Of a DNA stretch of 64,000 nucleotides, positions 32,043 to 43,402 are shown in pieces; within the stretch, counting starts at the first letter, position 1; every line of letters begins with the position of its first letter. Both the position numbers and the translations under genes were made by a program. The notes under the pieces are model-generated. The model was not told the origin of the DNA and made no database searches. It worked only from the letters and a program-made list of their open reading frames with translations. Origin of the DNA: Sophora flavescens (taxonomy: Eukaryota > Streptophyta > Magnoliopsida > Fabales > Fabaceae); assembly GCA_030762895.1 (NCBI GenBank), contig CM061070.1:35057652-35121651 (forward strand). The letters are read 5' to 3'.

Positions 32043-33309
32043 TGAAATGAACAAACATAAAACACGAGAAGGGGGGTTGAATTGTGTTTTAGTTAACAAT
32101 TTCGAAATCACAAAGTTTTCTTTCAAAGAAACAATCAGACACAAAAAGGCATCTGATGTAAAACAGAAGGTATGAAAACTTAACACTTTCAACCCAGTTA
32201 GCATATAGAATATAAAGCAAACTTAAAGAAAGAGATAAGAGAGTCAACACAGATATTTATACTAGTTCACCCCAAACCTTGGGCTACGTCCAGTCCTTGG
32301 TTTGCCAAGTGTTATCACTATAACTGATCAGGTTACAGAAGGGTATTTTTTGCACACCTAGCCTCCACAGGCTCAAGTAGCAAGTATTTTTTGCACACCT
32401 AGACTCTCTAGGCTCAAACAAGTATTCTTTCAGCAAGCCTCTTCAGGCTCTACAAAAGATAGGAGTTGAATGAAGCAGCAGCTTGACAGATTACAACTTT
32501 GCAAGTCAATCGAGTAACACTCAATGAGTGAGTAAATATTTAAGGTTGGTATGACCGTAATAAAGACTTCTCAATATATAGAAATGATTGAGCAGAGAAA
32601 TTTTCCTAGGAAGAAATTAAGAGAGCTTTGAAGAGAGTATTGAATGCTTGAGTAAGTTCGTTCTGGTGTGTTTCTTCAACAGTCTTCAAAGTCTTCTATT
32701 TATACTCGTTAGTAATAAATACATTGAGGAGGATTCTTCAGATGAGTAAACTTTTGTTCTTCATTCATTAATACTAAAGAGTCGTTCTGAACTTGCATTT
32801 ACTGTTTATGGTCATTGGAGAGCTTCAAGACAAGTTGAACGTATATGTTGGCATTGCTTTGTAAGAGTGCAGCTTGATTCAAAGTAGTGTATGTTGCTTT
32901 TCAGACTTGGGTAGTGCGACTTTCCTTCTTTGTACAACGCAAGTCTAGGACTGAGTAAAGGTCATTTTGCTTTTTGCAACAAAAATAATTTTAAGCACGG
33001 GTTGATGCTTTTAGCTTCTTAATATGAATTTCTCGATATGAAAGCGCAAAGGAATATTCTTTGCTATCGAATAGAAGTGAAGCAAAGAACTTCCAGTTAG
33101 AGTAGAGAGTAGGACGTATCATTATAGCTTGTAGAAGCCGAGTCTTTTTCACGCGCATCGTAATACAGACATATCTTTAAGATTTGTATGCTGTTGCTTT
33201 ATTATCTGCACACTTTATACACATTTTAATGGATTCAAGAGATTCATTTAAAATCATTCTTTTATTTGGATTCATCAAAATTAGAGATGTCAAAAACCAA
33301 GACTTAACA
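32043..33309 (-). repeat. Copia D 3' LTR (complete, 1267 bp)
   Basis: Ends on the + strand are TGAAATGAAC...GACTTAACA. It matches 43403-44481 over about 1.1 kb with scattered differences. It then runs on to the PPT, showing that the right LTR is missing its last about 190 bp. Confidence 0.9.
32696..32705 (-). promoter_or_regulatory. Copia D TATA box
   Basis: GAGTATAAATAGAAGAC on the - strand is a canonical plant TATAAATA. It is conserved at 44055-44064 in the 5' LTR. Confidence 0.6.
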
Positions 33310-33325
33310 ATCTCCCCCTTTTTGA
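33310..33325 (-). other. Copia D polypurine tract
   Basis: AAAAAGGGGGAGAT on the - strand abuts the 3' LTR start TGTTAAG. A second purine tract AAAGGGGGAGAAAG occurs at about 33555-33575. Duplicated PPT-like tracts are a feature I recall for SIRE-type elements. Confidence 0.75.
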
Positions 33326-33670
33326 TGATGACAAACCTAATCTTATGATTTTAATGAACTTTAAATATAATCAAAGTAAGATTTTAAGAGAAAAATTAAA
33401 AGCCGTTATGCTCCCCTTAAACTGATGCTTTCTTTACACATGTTTTAGGGTACGATTATAAGATGATTTAGATAGAGAGTTTTTTATGTATAAGATACCA
33501 TTCAGTAGTATTATGATATGCAAATAAGTGTGTGTATCATTGTTTATTTTTCTTTCTCTTTCTCCCCCTTTGTCATCAGCAAAAAGAAAATAAACACAGA
33601 ATAATGCAAGTATTTGTTGAAAAAGAACATCATCGACTATTACATTGCTGATACAAGTAAAACACAAAAA

Positions 33671-36152
33671 TTAAGGATTCTGCTTGGCAAGAAATTTTGT
33701 AAGTAGGGTCACAACATAGTCCATCGTTTCACGAAGTGCACTGATTTCTGCTATGGCAACAGGATCCATGCTAATGATGGTGGATGCCATTTCAGTGAAG
33801 TCATCATGAGCTGATGTAGTTGAAGGACCAGGTTCAGAAGAGGCATCAGATGTCTTAGGAGATTCATAAGGAACAAGTTCAAGACAGTGCTAGGGATGGG
33901 AGAGACCAAAATAAATAAATGAAAGAAATATCAAAGATAATAGGAAAAAGAGAGAGGGTTAAAGGAAGCGCCGAATGAACTGTTCCCAAAGGTTGCAAAC
34001 ATGGAATTTGAAAAGAAATGAATTCAAAATTTGAAAGAGAGTAAATAAGATGAGATAGATGAGTGAAAAACCAAGTCAAATTTTCAGAAGAAACGGGAAA
34101 ATTTAAAGTATAGATAGAAAAAGGGTTTTTATAAAAACGAAAAGGTAAGATAAACATAAATGGAGTGAAAATGAAGGTTGGTTGGAAGGGGTATAGTTGT
34201 CTTGCATCAGCTCGGGCTTCATCTGGATATCCAATCCATGGAATCAGATAAAAAGTGAGCCTAGCCTTGTCTGTAGGCGTCTTGAGCTTCTCTACCAAGG
34301 GTAATCCACAGTGAGGAATAGGAGCTTGAAAAATCCTTGGTTCAAGGTGGCTCATGAAAGATGTGGACCAACGGGGAAACTTGAGTTTTATATGCCTTCT
34401 TTCCAGCCAAACAAAGGGCTTCTTGGATTTAGGATTCAACTTCTGTTTCTTGGGAGGGGTTCCTCTGTCAGGACAGATTTTCATCATAGTATTTGGCCCC
34501 ATACAAGCAGACGGATTCGGTTTATATTTCCAAGAGGCTTGATTTAGCCTTACTGCAGCTTGCTCAGCAATTAGATCGTTGATGGTCTAAAGATTATTTG
34601 AGGTAAGGTGGTTTGGGTTGATTTGATCAATTGGAAATGGGGTAGAAGAAGGTGTTATGATAGTGGTAATGTTTGTGATGGTAGGATCAAGTAATGTTGG
34701 TGATGAAGTGGATGGTGGTGACAAGTCAGAAAGTGGTAGAAGGATGGATTCAAAGACTTGTGTAACAGGGACAAGTGTTTGATGTTGTGGTGAAGGAGAG
34801 GATGAGGGTGACGAGTGATGATCTAAGTTGTGATTTGGTGATGGATAAGATTGTGTTTATGGTGAAGGGTTGTCTGGAGTAAGATTCAGATTGAAATCTC
34901 ATAGAGATAAAGCTAGAATATTCTCAGCAGTGGTAATTTGGTTATGAAGGGGAGTAGTGTGGGATGAAGATGAATAAGATGTGGTAGGTGAAGGTAAGTT
35001 AACCGGTGAAGGTGGTAAGGGTTCAGATGACCTTAATGGTGAAATAGCAGGTGACATTATCTGTAAATGGACCTGTATAGGCTCAACAATCTTCAGCCTT
35101 GTAGACCTTCTAACTTGTGTAGCTATAACTACAGCATTCCTCTTTAGTTCCCTGTGAGGAGTAACAGCTTTAACCAATTCTTTCTTCAGGACTTTAGAAA
35201 TTTGTTGGTCATCATCATCATCAGAATCCTCTGTGATGACCAGCTTCCTCTTTACTTGAAGTTTAGGTCTGACCTTGGGATCTAAAGGTAAAGACATCTC
35301 AGTTGCTTTTGAGTCATCAGACTCTTCAGATTCTTCTTCTTTAAACTCCTCTAAAAGCTTCTTGCCTTTTTCCTCTTCATCAGAATCAAGAATCTTTCCT
35401 GGTGGCCTCAGCTTCATCTGAGAGAGAGACTTCTCATTTATGGCAGTTGCCATATCAATCTTCCCAGTGATGGGAATATCTCTGATGTCCAACAACTTGG
35501 TAATCAGCATCCCATAGGAATAGGATGTTCTGTTTTGAGGCTTTACCATTCTCAACATGTAATTGAAGATTAGATCATTGAGATCTATCTTCGTCAGACT
35601 TAATAGATGAAATAGGGCAAACCTATCCATCTTGTTGACATTGTCTCGAGCACTGGTCCTTGGCATGACACAGTTGATCAACATAACATGTAGAAATCTT
35701 CCTTTTAGGATTAGTTTGGAAGCAGCCTTATTTCTAGGGTTAGATACCCCGAACAGAACTTGATGAACAGTTTCCTCACCAAATTCATTTTCCTAGTCAT
35801 CAGTAAAGGCAGCACCTTGCCTAGGGCAGCCGGTTGCCTTCTGAATACTGTTGAAAGTGAAAGAGTAGGGTCTTCCATTGCATTGTGTCCGAATGTAGAT
35901 CTGAGATTGAGACATCCTTTCTTCAACATTTTTCCAGAATTCTTGTAGATGCAATGGGTACACTGGTTCATGCAAATCGAAGAACCTTACCCACTGTGAG
36001 GCTTCCAGTTCAGGCAACACATTTATACCTCCTTTTATGATTTTGTTCATCTTGACAAATCTTCCAGGGACAACCATGGAGATATCGTCGATACGCATAC
36101 CAAGACGAGCAGCAGCACACACGAGTTTCTTCGAGGGTCCTTTGGGTGCCAT
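33671..36152 (-). pseudogene. Copia D extra ORF downstream of pol (plant transposon-protein-like)
   Basis: The start is the ATG at 36152 (MAPKGPSKKLVCAAARLGM). One frame runs to 34899 (417 codons) with a single TAG at 35793. Residues 1-240 include LHEPVYPLHLQEFWKN, NSIQKATGCPRQG, GRFLHVMLINCVMPR and LFHLLSLTKIDLNDLIFNYM, resembling the 'putative plant transposon protein' domain found in extra ORFs of plant retrotransposons (from memory, not searched). The middle is acidic (EESEESDDS, TEDSDDDDDQQ), then basic and Ser/Pro-rich. After further stops the frame goes to about 34200. A separate-frame piece ending FLAKQNP at 33671 looks like the original C-terminus. No signal peptide or clear membrane segment was seen. 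Function unknown. Confidence 0.7.
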
Positions 36153-36426
36153 GAATATTGGTTGATAGGATTAGAGAGAAGCGTTTCGAAAGGGTTTTTC
36201 GCATGAGAGAGAGAGATAGAAAAAAGCTTTTTGAAACGGTAAAGGTTTTCTGACAAAAGAGTTTTACTTTTAAAATAAAAGGTTTTGAAAGAAAAGAGCA
36301 GTTGAAAGTAATAAAGACAAAACGTTTTGAATTCAAATATATTTTAGAAAAATTGTAATGTAAAGTCCCAGTCATTAATCCACGTCATCAGACGCTTTTC
36401 TTGGATCAGACGCATTTCAACAGATA

Positions 36427-37442
36427 TCATTCATTTATAAAATGCATGTTCATATTATCTCTAATATATACGAACCTGTCTTCAGCTAAAGGTTTTGTTA
36501 ATATGTCAGTCAACTGATTTTCAGTTTTGACAAACTTAATGTCAAAAACACCTTTTTGAACATGGTCTCTTATGAAGTGATGTTTAGTTTCTATGTGCTT
36601 AGCCTTAGAATGCTGTATGGGATTCTTAGATAAACATATAGCACTAGAATTATCACACCAAACAGATATATTATGTTCAAAGATGGAATAATCTTCAAGT
36701 TGATGTTTTACCCATAAAAGCTGTGAACAACAGCTTGCAGCTGAAATATATTCTGCTTTTGCAGTAGATAGTGCAATTGTTGTTTGACTTTTGCTTGTCC
36801 AAGAGACTAACTTGCTCCAATGAAGTGACATCATCCATTGGTAATTTTCCTTTCAACTATGTCTCCGGCATAGTCAGCATCACAAAATCCAACTAATATG
36901 TACTCTTGTGTTCTTAAATACACCAAACCAAGATTATTGGTTCCAAGCAAATATCTAAATATTCTTTTAACAGCCTTGAGATGTGATTCTCTAGGATCAG
37001 ATTGGCATCTTGAACACATGTAGACAGTGAATTGAATATCAGGTCTACTAGAAGTTAAGTATAGAAGAGAACCAATCATACCTCTGTAAGATCTCCTTGG
37101 TATATTTCTGTTGATGGATGTATATTCCATCATCTGTTTGTTTGATTTGCAGACAAAGGAAGAACTTCAATTCTCCCATCATGCTCATCTCAAATTCGTT
37201 CTGTATAAGCTTAGAGAACTCTTTGCAGAGTTTTTCATTAGTATCACCTAATATCATATCATCAACATAGATTTGTACTATAATGAAATCCTTTTTAGTG
37301 CTTTTTCTAAAGAGAGTTGTATCAACTTTTCCTCTAATAAAGTCATTTTCATGAGAAAAGAGCTAAGTCTATCATACCAAGCTCTAGGTGCTTGTTTTAA
37401 TCCATGTAGAGCCTTTTTGAGCTTATAAACAAGTTCTGGTTT
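36427..37442 (-). pseudogene. Copia D RT C-terminal part and RNase H
   Basis: Read on the - strand from the solo-LTR junction: KPELVYKLKKALHGLKQAPR, then IYVDDMILGDTNEKL (about 37275), MSMMGELKFFLCLQIKQ, RGMIGSLLYLTSSRPD (about 37080), and RNase H with FCDADYAGD, LSTAKAEYISAASCC, WCDNSSAICLSKNP and HIETKHHFIRDH, ending LTDILTKPLAEDRF. At least three frame changes occur. The YVDD active site and the RNase H acids are still recognisable. Confidence 0.85.
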
Positions 37443-37689
37443 ATCATTGATGAGCCTCTGGCTCATCTAATTTTATAACTAGAAAGACCATGGTTTTGTG
37501 CTGTTTATATCTCATTTTCGCCCAAATTAGATTTAATTGTCCTCAAGCAACACTTTTAATCTCTTAAGTAGTTTTTAGGATATTGTAGTTAATTTTGAGT
37601 CAAATAAAGCATTTAATGCTATCTTACATTTTCAGGTCAAAAGTGAAGTTCTTAGAGTGAAGGAAAATGAAGAAAATAGTGGAAAGGCA

Positions 37690-37990
37690 ATCCTGGAAGT
37701 CTCGCCCCGCGAATCACCATCTCGCCTCGCGAGACTGAAGCCTTGACTGTTCCAGAGATGTCACCATTTCTGTCTCGCCACGCGAACCATGTCTCGCCTC
37801 GCGAGCCTGAGGACCAGAAGCCATCACGCCCAGGCCCTGATACTCATCACGGGCGTATTCGAGAAGACCCTTACTGTCTCACGTCGCGAGAGGCCATTCA
37901 CGTCGCGAGAGATCCAATCTCTGAAGACCAGATCTTTAACATTCGCCTCGCGAGCCAGGTCTCGCCTAGCGAGCACGCGCAGAGTCTGAT
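37690..37990. repeat. U3 palindrome array, solo LTR family
   Basis: It has repeated hyphenated palindromes with a CGCCTCGCG or CGTCGCG core: GTCTCGCCTCGCGAGAC-like, TCTCGCCTCGCGAGCC, TCACGTCGCGAGAG, TTCGCCTCGCGAGCC and GTCTCGCCTAGCGAGC. It lies immediately upstream of a TATA-like GGTATAAGTGG. Confidence 0.8.
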
Positions 37991-37992
37991 TG

Positions 37993-38000
37993 GTATAAGT
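37993..38000 (+). promoter_or_regulatory. Predicted TATA box of the solo LTR
   Basis: GGTATAAGTGG lies a few bases after the palindrome array, about 545 bp from the LTR start. Motif and position only. Confidence 0.45.
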
Positions 38001-38883
38001 GGCTGTTTTAGGGCAGAAGTGGGGGAGCTTTTGGTTGGGCACTTGGAGGCTGCGGCTGGACTAGGGTTCGAACCCTGAAAAGGGAGGTTTTCCTTGCTCT
38101 GGGAATGGAGGAAGATTGGAGATTCTTCATAGAGTTCTTCATCTCTTCTCCCCTTCTCTTTTGTATTGTCATTTATTATGAGTAGTTAAATCCCCTTGTT
38201 GTTGGGGTTAGATGTAGCTTTTCTGAACTTATTGTTATTTGATTTGGTTTCAATACAAGTTTCTATTTCTTTATGAGTGTTTGATTCTATGCTTAATGCT
38301 TTTCTTGGCTTAGCTACCCATGGAATGATTTGTTGCTTTGATAGACAATTGAAAGATTGATGTTAGGGCATGCTCATGAATCGAATGCCAAGTAGTTCAT
38401 GAACCTAGACATAGGTCTTGGGTTGCTTTCAATCTTATAAGTCTTGATTCTTAATGCAAAATCTCAGGTTATTCCACCTAAGACATTAGGGCTTAATTTG
38501 GGATTTTAGGCTCATTCCACCTAAGACATTAGGGTTTGAGTATTTAAAAAGGCTTGATTGTCATAATTGAATTAGGACTTGTGTTGATAACCATTTCATT
38601 GCAATTAAGGAATGATTAGTATAGTCTAACCCTTACAGCTTTAACCGCATTTCTGTTGCCCTCCAAGTGTTCGATAAAAGTCCAAAAAGACAAAAAATAT
38701 TGTATTGCTTTTATTTCTTTATTTTATGATCTCTTCATACCATAGTTCAGTCTAGATAGTTGTTGAGTTTGTGAATTGGTAATTGACAACCGATCCCTGA
38801 GGACGATATCCGGTCTCACCACCGTATTACTTGTTTGCGACAAGGTGCACTTGTCTTTGTTCTAAAAATTACGCATCAATCAT

Positions 38884-39273
38884 TATCTTCAAAACCAGGT
38901 GGTTGTTTAACATGTACTTCCTCATCAATTATTTCATTAAGAAATGCACTTTTTACATCCATTTGAAATAAAGTGATTTGATGTTGTGCAGCATATGACA
39001 TAAGTATGTGAATAACTTCTTTCCTAGATACTGGTTCAAAGGTTTCAGTGTAGTTAATACCTTCTTGTTGGTTATATCCTTGATCTATACTAACCTTGCT
39101 TTGTTTCTGACCACTTTACAATCCTCATCAAGTTTGTTTCTGAACAACCATCTTGTTCCAATAACTAATTTTCCTTTGATTTTATCATTTCTTTTAAACT
39201 GGTTCAGCTCTTCTTGCATAGCTAAAATCCAGCTTTCATCTTCGAGAGCTTCATTAATATTCTAGGGTTCTAT
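38884..39273 (-). pseudogene. Copia D RT N-terminal part
   Basis: On the - strand the reading includes a QMDVKSAFLNEIIDEEVHV-type block (first catalytic Asp of copia RT, about 38960) and PPGFEDN at the junction with the solo LTR (about 38884). It is joined in sequence, not in frame throughout, to the integrase side at 39274 and to the RT C-terminal part at 37442. Confidence 0.75.
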
Positions 39274-40463
39274 CTAAGATAAAAAAGCCATGTTGTTTGA
39301 GTCTCTGAATGTTGATCTGGTTCTGAATCCTTGAGAGGGATTACCAATGATCAATTCTTCAGGATGATGAGTTTTGATTTTCCAGTCTCGTCTGAGTTCA
39401 GTGTCAGATGTTTGTTGGGTATATGAATCTGCTACTTGTATAGTTGCTTCTGCATTCTCAGTCTTCAGGTTATCATGAGTTTGATCATCTTGTTTTCCAA
39501 GATCTAAACCTTCAAGATCTGATAGTCTACTTTTAGTCTTTAAACCATCATTGAATCTTACATGAGTAGATTCTTCAACAACTTGATCTGTTCTAGAGTT
39601 ATAAACTCTAAAAGCTTTAGAAGTGTCTGAGTAACCGAGAAATATATCCTTATCTACTTTTGAGTCAAATTTTCCAAGTTGATCTCTAGTATTTAAAATA
39701 AAGCATTCACATCCAAAAGCATCGAAATAAGAGATGTTGGATTTTCTACCTTTCCACAATGCATAAGGAGTCTTATTCAAGAAGGGTCTTATCAGTATCA
39801 TGTTCTGCATATAACAAGAAGTGTTTACTGCCTTATCCAAGAAGTACTTTCGGAGTTTGCTTTCATTGAGCATCGTTCGATCCATCTCTTGTAGATATAT
39901 GTTCTTCCTTTCTACTACTCCATTCTGCTGAGGAGTTTCAGGAGCAGAGAAGTTGTGAGAGATTATTGAAGTGCTCATTTTCAAACTCTCCCCCGTGGTC
40001 ACTTCTAATAGCTGAGATACATAATCCTTGCTCATTCTGTACTCTTTTACAGAATATGGAAAACATTTCGAATGACTCATCTTTGTGGGTTAAGAAGAGT
40101 ACCCATGTATATCTAGAATAATCATCGACTAAGACAAAACCATATTTCTTTCCTGCCTTACTAGCAACACTTACTAGACCAAACAGATCCATACACAACA
40201 ATTGTAATGGTCTAGAAGAAGATACTAGATTTTTAGGTTTAAAACTAGATTTTACTTGCTTTCCACATTGGCAAGAATCACATAGGACATCCTTTTTGAA
40301 ACTTATATCAGGTAGACCTTTCACGAGTCTATATTTCTGAAGTTTGGTTATTTGTTTCATACTAGTGTGTCCTAGCTTCTTATGCCTTCTCTTGACACAA
40401 AACAAGTGACACTTTGATCAGATAGTGATTTTGTTGCCTGTTTGCTGAAAATAGAACTTTACT
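39274..40463 (-). pseudogene. Copia D integrase
   Basis: GAG-pre-integrase: RRHKKLGHTSMKQI (about 40385) with CDSCQCGKQVKSSF (about 40285) giving the HHCC site. The integrase core has the first Asp in CMDLFGL (about 40190), the second in SDHGGEFENEHF (about 39990), then after a frame change QQNGVVERKN (about 39920) with the catalytic Glu. The C-terminal DAFGCECFILN, GKFDSKVDKDIFLGYS and VRFNDG blocks follow, then an acidic linker toward RT. The first zinc His region is changed in places. The frame shifts between 40080 and 39938. Confidence 0.85.
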
Positions 40464-40467
40464 GTTA

Positions 40468-41387
40468 GGTTGTGTTTGGATGAGTTATTATGAAATTCCA
40501 GAGAATTTAAAATGCCAAGTAATTGAATTGATGCATTTTAAATCCAATCATTTACAAAATTATTTGTTTGGATAGCTACAAAATATATAAAGGAATTAAA
40601 TTAAACTTAAACCATCCTCTTCCTCGGTTAACACGCAGTGCTCATGCACAATACAAGGGGATTGGTACTGGTACCTCTTCACCTTGTCACGACCCTCTCC
40701 GCCCTTTGCCTCTACTTTGTTGCCGCCAACTTCTTCTACTTTGTCGTCGCTCTTCACTATGACACGGCTCAGCGTATCGTCATCATCGTCGTCTCTGGTC
40801 CTCCATGATTCTCGACCTCAACGTTAGCTGCTGCGGTGGCGACATCCTCCTCAATGCCGTCGCGACACAACTCAAGAAATCAGAATCCACAGTAGAAACT
40901 TCTCAGCGCTGGTGCCGGTGGAGGAATCACGACGGATTACACAGGTCCTAAGTAACGTTCATCTGAGAAAATGTCAGTTCAATCGCGTCGGTGGTGGCCG
41001 GTCCTCCTAAGGCGGTGGCCAGTCTGGTCCACCATCGGATCCCATTCACGACCACGACGACAATGATGGTTACTGGTGGTGGAGGAAGAAGATCTTCAGG
41101 TGGAATGGAGAAGAAGGATGTTTCCTGGGAGTGGAGGAAGAATATCTTACGGTGGAGTGGAGAAAGAGAGAAGGAGAGAGATATGATTAGGAGTGGAATT
41201 TCAAATTTCTACCTAATTAGTTGGAATTCTAAATCCCCCATTTTCAGGAAAGGAAATCCTTTATAAAATTTCCCAGAATTTTAAAATACCTCATTTAAAA
41301 TATCCAAACAAAATATTTTGTGAAAAGGAATTAAAATCCCCTAAAAGAATACATTCCTTCCTTTAAATGCTCCATCCAAACACACAG
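40468..41387. mobile_element. PIF/Harbinger-type TIR element, 920 bp, TSD TTA, GC-rich interior
   Basis: It interrupts copia D between protease and integrase, splitting codons of KDTN/SKVLF. TSD TTA at 40465-40467 and 41388-41390. Inverted ends GGTTGTGTTTGGATGAG and CTCCATCCAAACACACAG extend imperfectly for about 110 bp (both arms contain TTTGTTTGGATA about 95 bp in). The interior (about 40600-41200) is GC-rich and gene-like in composition, unlike the AT-rich arms. It includes short open stretches but no transposase motif. It may carry a captured gene fragment. Confidence 0.75.
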
Positions 41388-41690
41388 TTAGTGTCTTTGA
41401 CTATACAAGCATTCTTAGTGAAGGAAACATTGTATCCATTATCACATAACTGACTTATGCTAAGCAGATTATGTCTTAATTCTTCTACTAACAGAACATT
41501 AGAGATAGATGGTAAAGGTGATCTCCCACCAATTTTACCTATCCCAATTACCTTTCCTTTCTGATTTCCACCAAAGGTAACATGTCCTCCTTCTTTAGAT
41601 TGGAGGTCTAGGAACATAGACTTTTCTCATGTCATGTGTCGTGAGCAACCACTGTCCAGGTACTATGATAGGTGTGCTCTTTGTCCTATT
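41363..41690 (-). pseudogene. Copia D protease and adjoining region
   Basis: The aspartic protease motif YLDSGCSRHMT lies at about 41660-41630 on the - strand, followed at once by a TGA stop. Then come MFLDLQSKEGGHVTFGG, GKVIGIGKI, HNLLSISQLCDNGYNVSF and the KDTN junction with the inserted TIR element. It is the normal copia arrangement between protease and integrase. The stop makes it inactive. Confidence 0.8.
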
Positions 41691-41721
41691 AAGGATATCT
41701 GCAATAGGAATAATTAATGCT

Positions 41722-42265
41722 TTAGGTACCCATATTTTCTTGGGTCAACTTCATCCTTTTATGGATGCACTTAGACGTAATATGTCCACCGTTTCCACAG
41801 TTTTTACAACTTTCCTTATTTAAATTGACCTTATCATAAAGAGCTTTAGGCTTTTGTCCTAAGAATTTGTTAGATACTTTATGATGCGTCTGGTCAATGA
41901 ATCCTATACCAGTTTTATCAAGAGATGGTTTTTGACTTCCTAAAAGTTTAGTTAGATTATCACTTCTATTGACAAAACGAGCAAGATCAGAGGTGAGATC
42001 TTCTACCTTTTGTTGAAGTTTGACAACTTCTACAGATTGTAGCATCTCAACTATGATAGGCATCTTGCAATTCCTGAGACAGTCTGTCACACTCTTGAGT
42101 CTTATGTTCATGCTCTTTTAGGAGTTTCACATGTTGCCTCTTAAGTGTTCTGAAGACCCTAGTTAAACAGTTAGATTCGTCAATCAATTCATCATAGGCA
42201 TCTTGCAATTCCTTAAGATCGGAAATTACCTCAGAGTCGGAATCAACATTTGCCACGAGACACAT
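41722..42265 (-). pseudogene. Copia D coiled-coil and second zinc-knuckle region
   Basis: MCLVANVDSDSEV (42265) leads into a heptad-rich segment (ELQDAYDELIDESNCLTRVF and LKRQHVKLLKEHEHKTQECD), then, one frame over, VEDLTSDLARFVNRSDNLTK and a CCHC knuckle CKNCGNGGHITSKC (about 41800). Elements of this lineage have such a long coiled-coil insert between gag and protease. Copia E has the equivalent at 55353-54799. The frameshift is near 42060. Confidence 0.7.
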
Positions 42266-42349
42266 GTTTGCTTATTCGCTTTCTGCATCCTCATCCGATG
42301 AACTGCCATCAAGATATTCTCATGTTGCCATCATTCCTTTCCTCTTCTT

Positions 42350-43330
42350 TTAAAATAATTTTTTGAAGTGTTGCTTTTGCAACTGAGGACATTGAGATTT
42401 GATGTGTCCTGGCTTCTTACATTCATAGCAGACAATAGGACTCTTATCTAAACTGTTGTTTTCTTTGAAATGTTTTTCTTTGTTGAACTTCTTGAAAGGT
42501 TTATCCATTCTAAAATTATTCTTTTTCCACAGCTTCCTCATTTTCCTAGTAAGTCGTGACATTTTATCATCACTATCATAATCTTCTTCAGAAGCGTCTG
42601 ATTCTGGATCTGATTCTTCAACCTTGAGAGCCTTTGAGGGAGTCTTCTCAGCTTTGAGAGCAATGGATTTTCCTTTCTTTGTTGAGCTATCTTCATTAAG
42701 TTCTTGTTCATGAACCTTTAGAGTTCCAAGAAGATCATTCATTTGAAGAGTTGTGAGATCTTTGGCTTGAGTAATTGATGTAACTAGAGGTCTCCACTGT
42801 TTGGGCAGACTCCTTAGAATTTTGCCAACTTTCTCAGCATTAGTGTATGTTTTTCCCAAAGATTTCAGATTATTTGTGATGGTTTGAAATCTTCATATCA
42901 TTTGAACAATGCTTTCTCCATCTTCCATGATGAATAGCTCATACTTTCGTACAAACATATTTATCTTTGTTTCTTTCACCTTTGTCGTTCCTTCATGAAG
43001 TACTTCAAGAGCAGATCCACATGCATGGACCTTTTTGAATTCTTCCTGACTTAGGACGCACATCAAGGAGTACCTTGCTTAATGATTCAGCTCCCACTTA
43101 GTCTTTTCTGCAGCAATCCACTGAACCTTAGATTTGTCAGTGTCATCATCATTCTTTGGAGTGTAGGGACCTTCGGTAATGATATCCCATAGATCAGAGT
43201 TTGTTGACATGATGAACCACTGGAATCTTTCCTTCCAATAGATATAATTTTCTCCATCAAATAAGGGTGGTCTGGACATGGATGCTTCTTCTCTAGAGTT
43301 GCTTCCGCTTATGCTAGCTCCAGCCATCAT
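42350..43330 (-). pseudogene. Copia D gag
   Basis: The start is the ATG at 43330 (MMAGASISGSNSREEASM). It has the gag motif FDGENYIYWKERFQWFIMS (43255-43200). TGA/TAA stops near 43079 and 42896 lie in the same frame. It continues LRSLPKQWRPLVTSITQAKD, an acidic stretch (EESDPESDASEEDYDSDD) and a zinc knuckle CYECKKPGHIKSQC (about 42400). Gag binds element RNA and forms the particle. Confidence 0.82.
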
Positions 43331-43382
43331 GATTTATGTTCAACATGATCTTTCCTAAACCTTGTTAAGTGCTCACCCTAGA

Positions 43383-43400
43383 GGTTAAGCTCTGGTACCA
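43383..43400 (-). other. Copia D primer binding site
   Basis: TGGTACCAGAGCTTAACC on the - strand begins 2 nt after the 5' LTR. It is close to the initiator tRNA-Met complement. Confidence 0.75.
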
Positions 43401-43402
43401 AC

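Larger units (their letters stand above)
37448..38878 (+). mobile_element. Solo LTR of a gypsy element, 1431 bp, TSD ATCAT
   Basis: It is inserted in copia D RT between the codons for GFEDN and DKPELVYK. The TSD ATCAT is at 37443-37447 and 38879-38883. Ends TGATGAGCC...TTACGCATCA. The 3' part (CCTGAGGACGATATCCGG, TTACTTG, GTGCACTTG) and the phrase TCTATGCTTAATGCTTTTCT are shared with the Athila/Tat-like LTR near 61550-62398, so it belongs to that broad group. No internal sequence is present. A single LTR with a TSD indicates LTR-LTR recombination after insertion. Confidence 0.9.

Noticed and set aside
33879..34210. Phe-rich, hydrophobic reading as a possible membrane (env-like) segment of the copia D extra ORF
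   Set aside because: It arises from an A/T-biased stretch that looks inserted. The likely original C-terminus is in another frame at about 33890-33671. No defined transmembrane helix pattern was seen.
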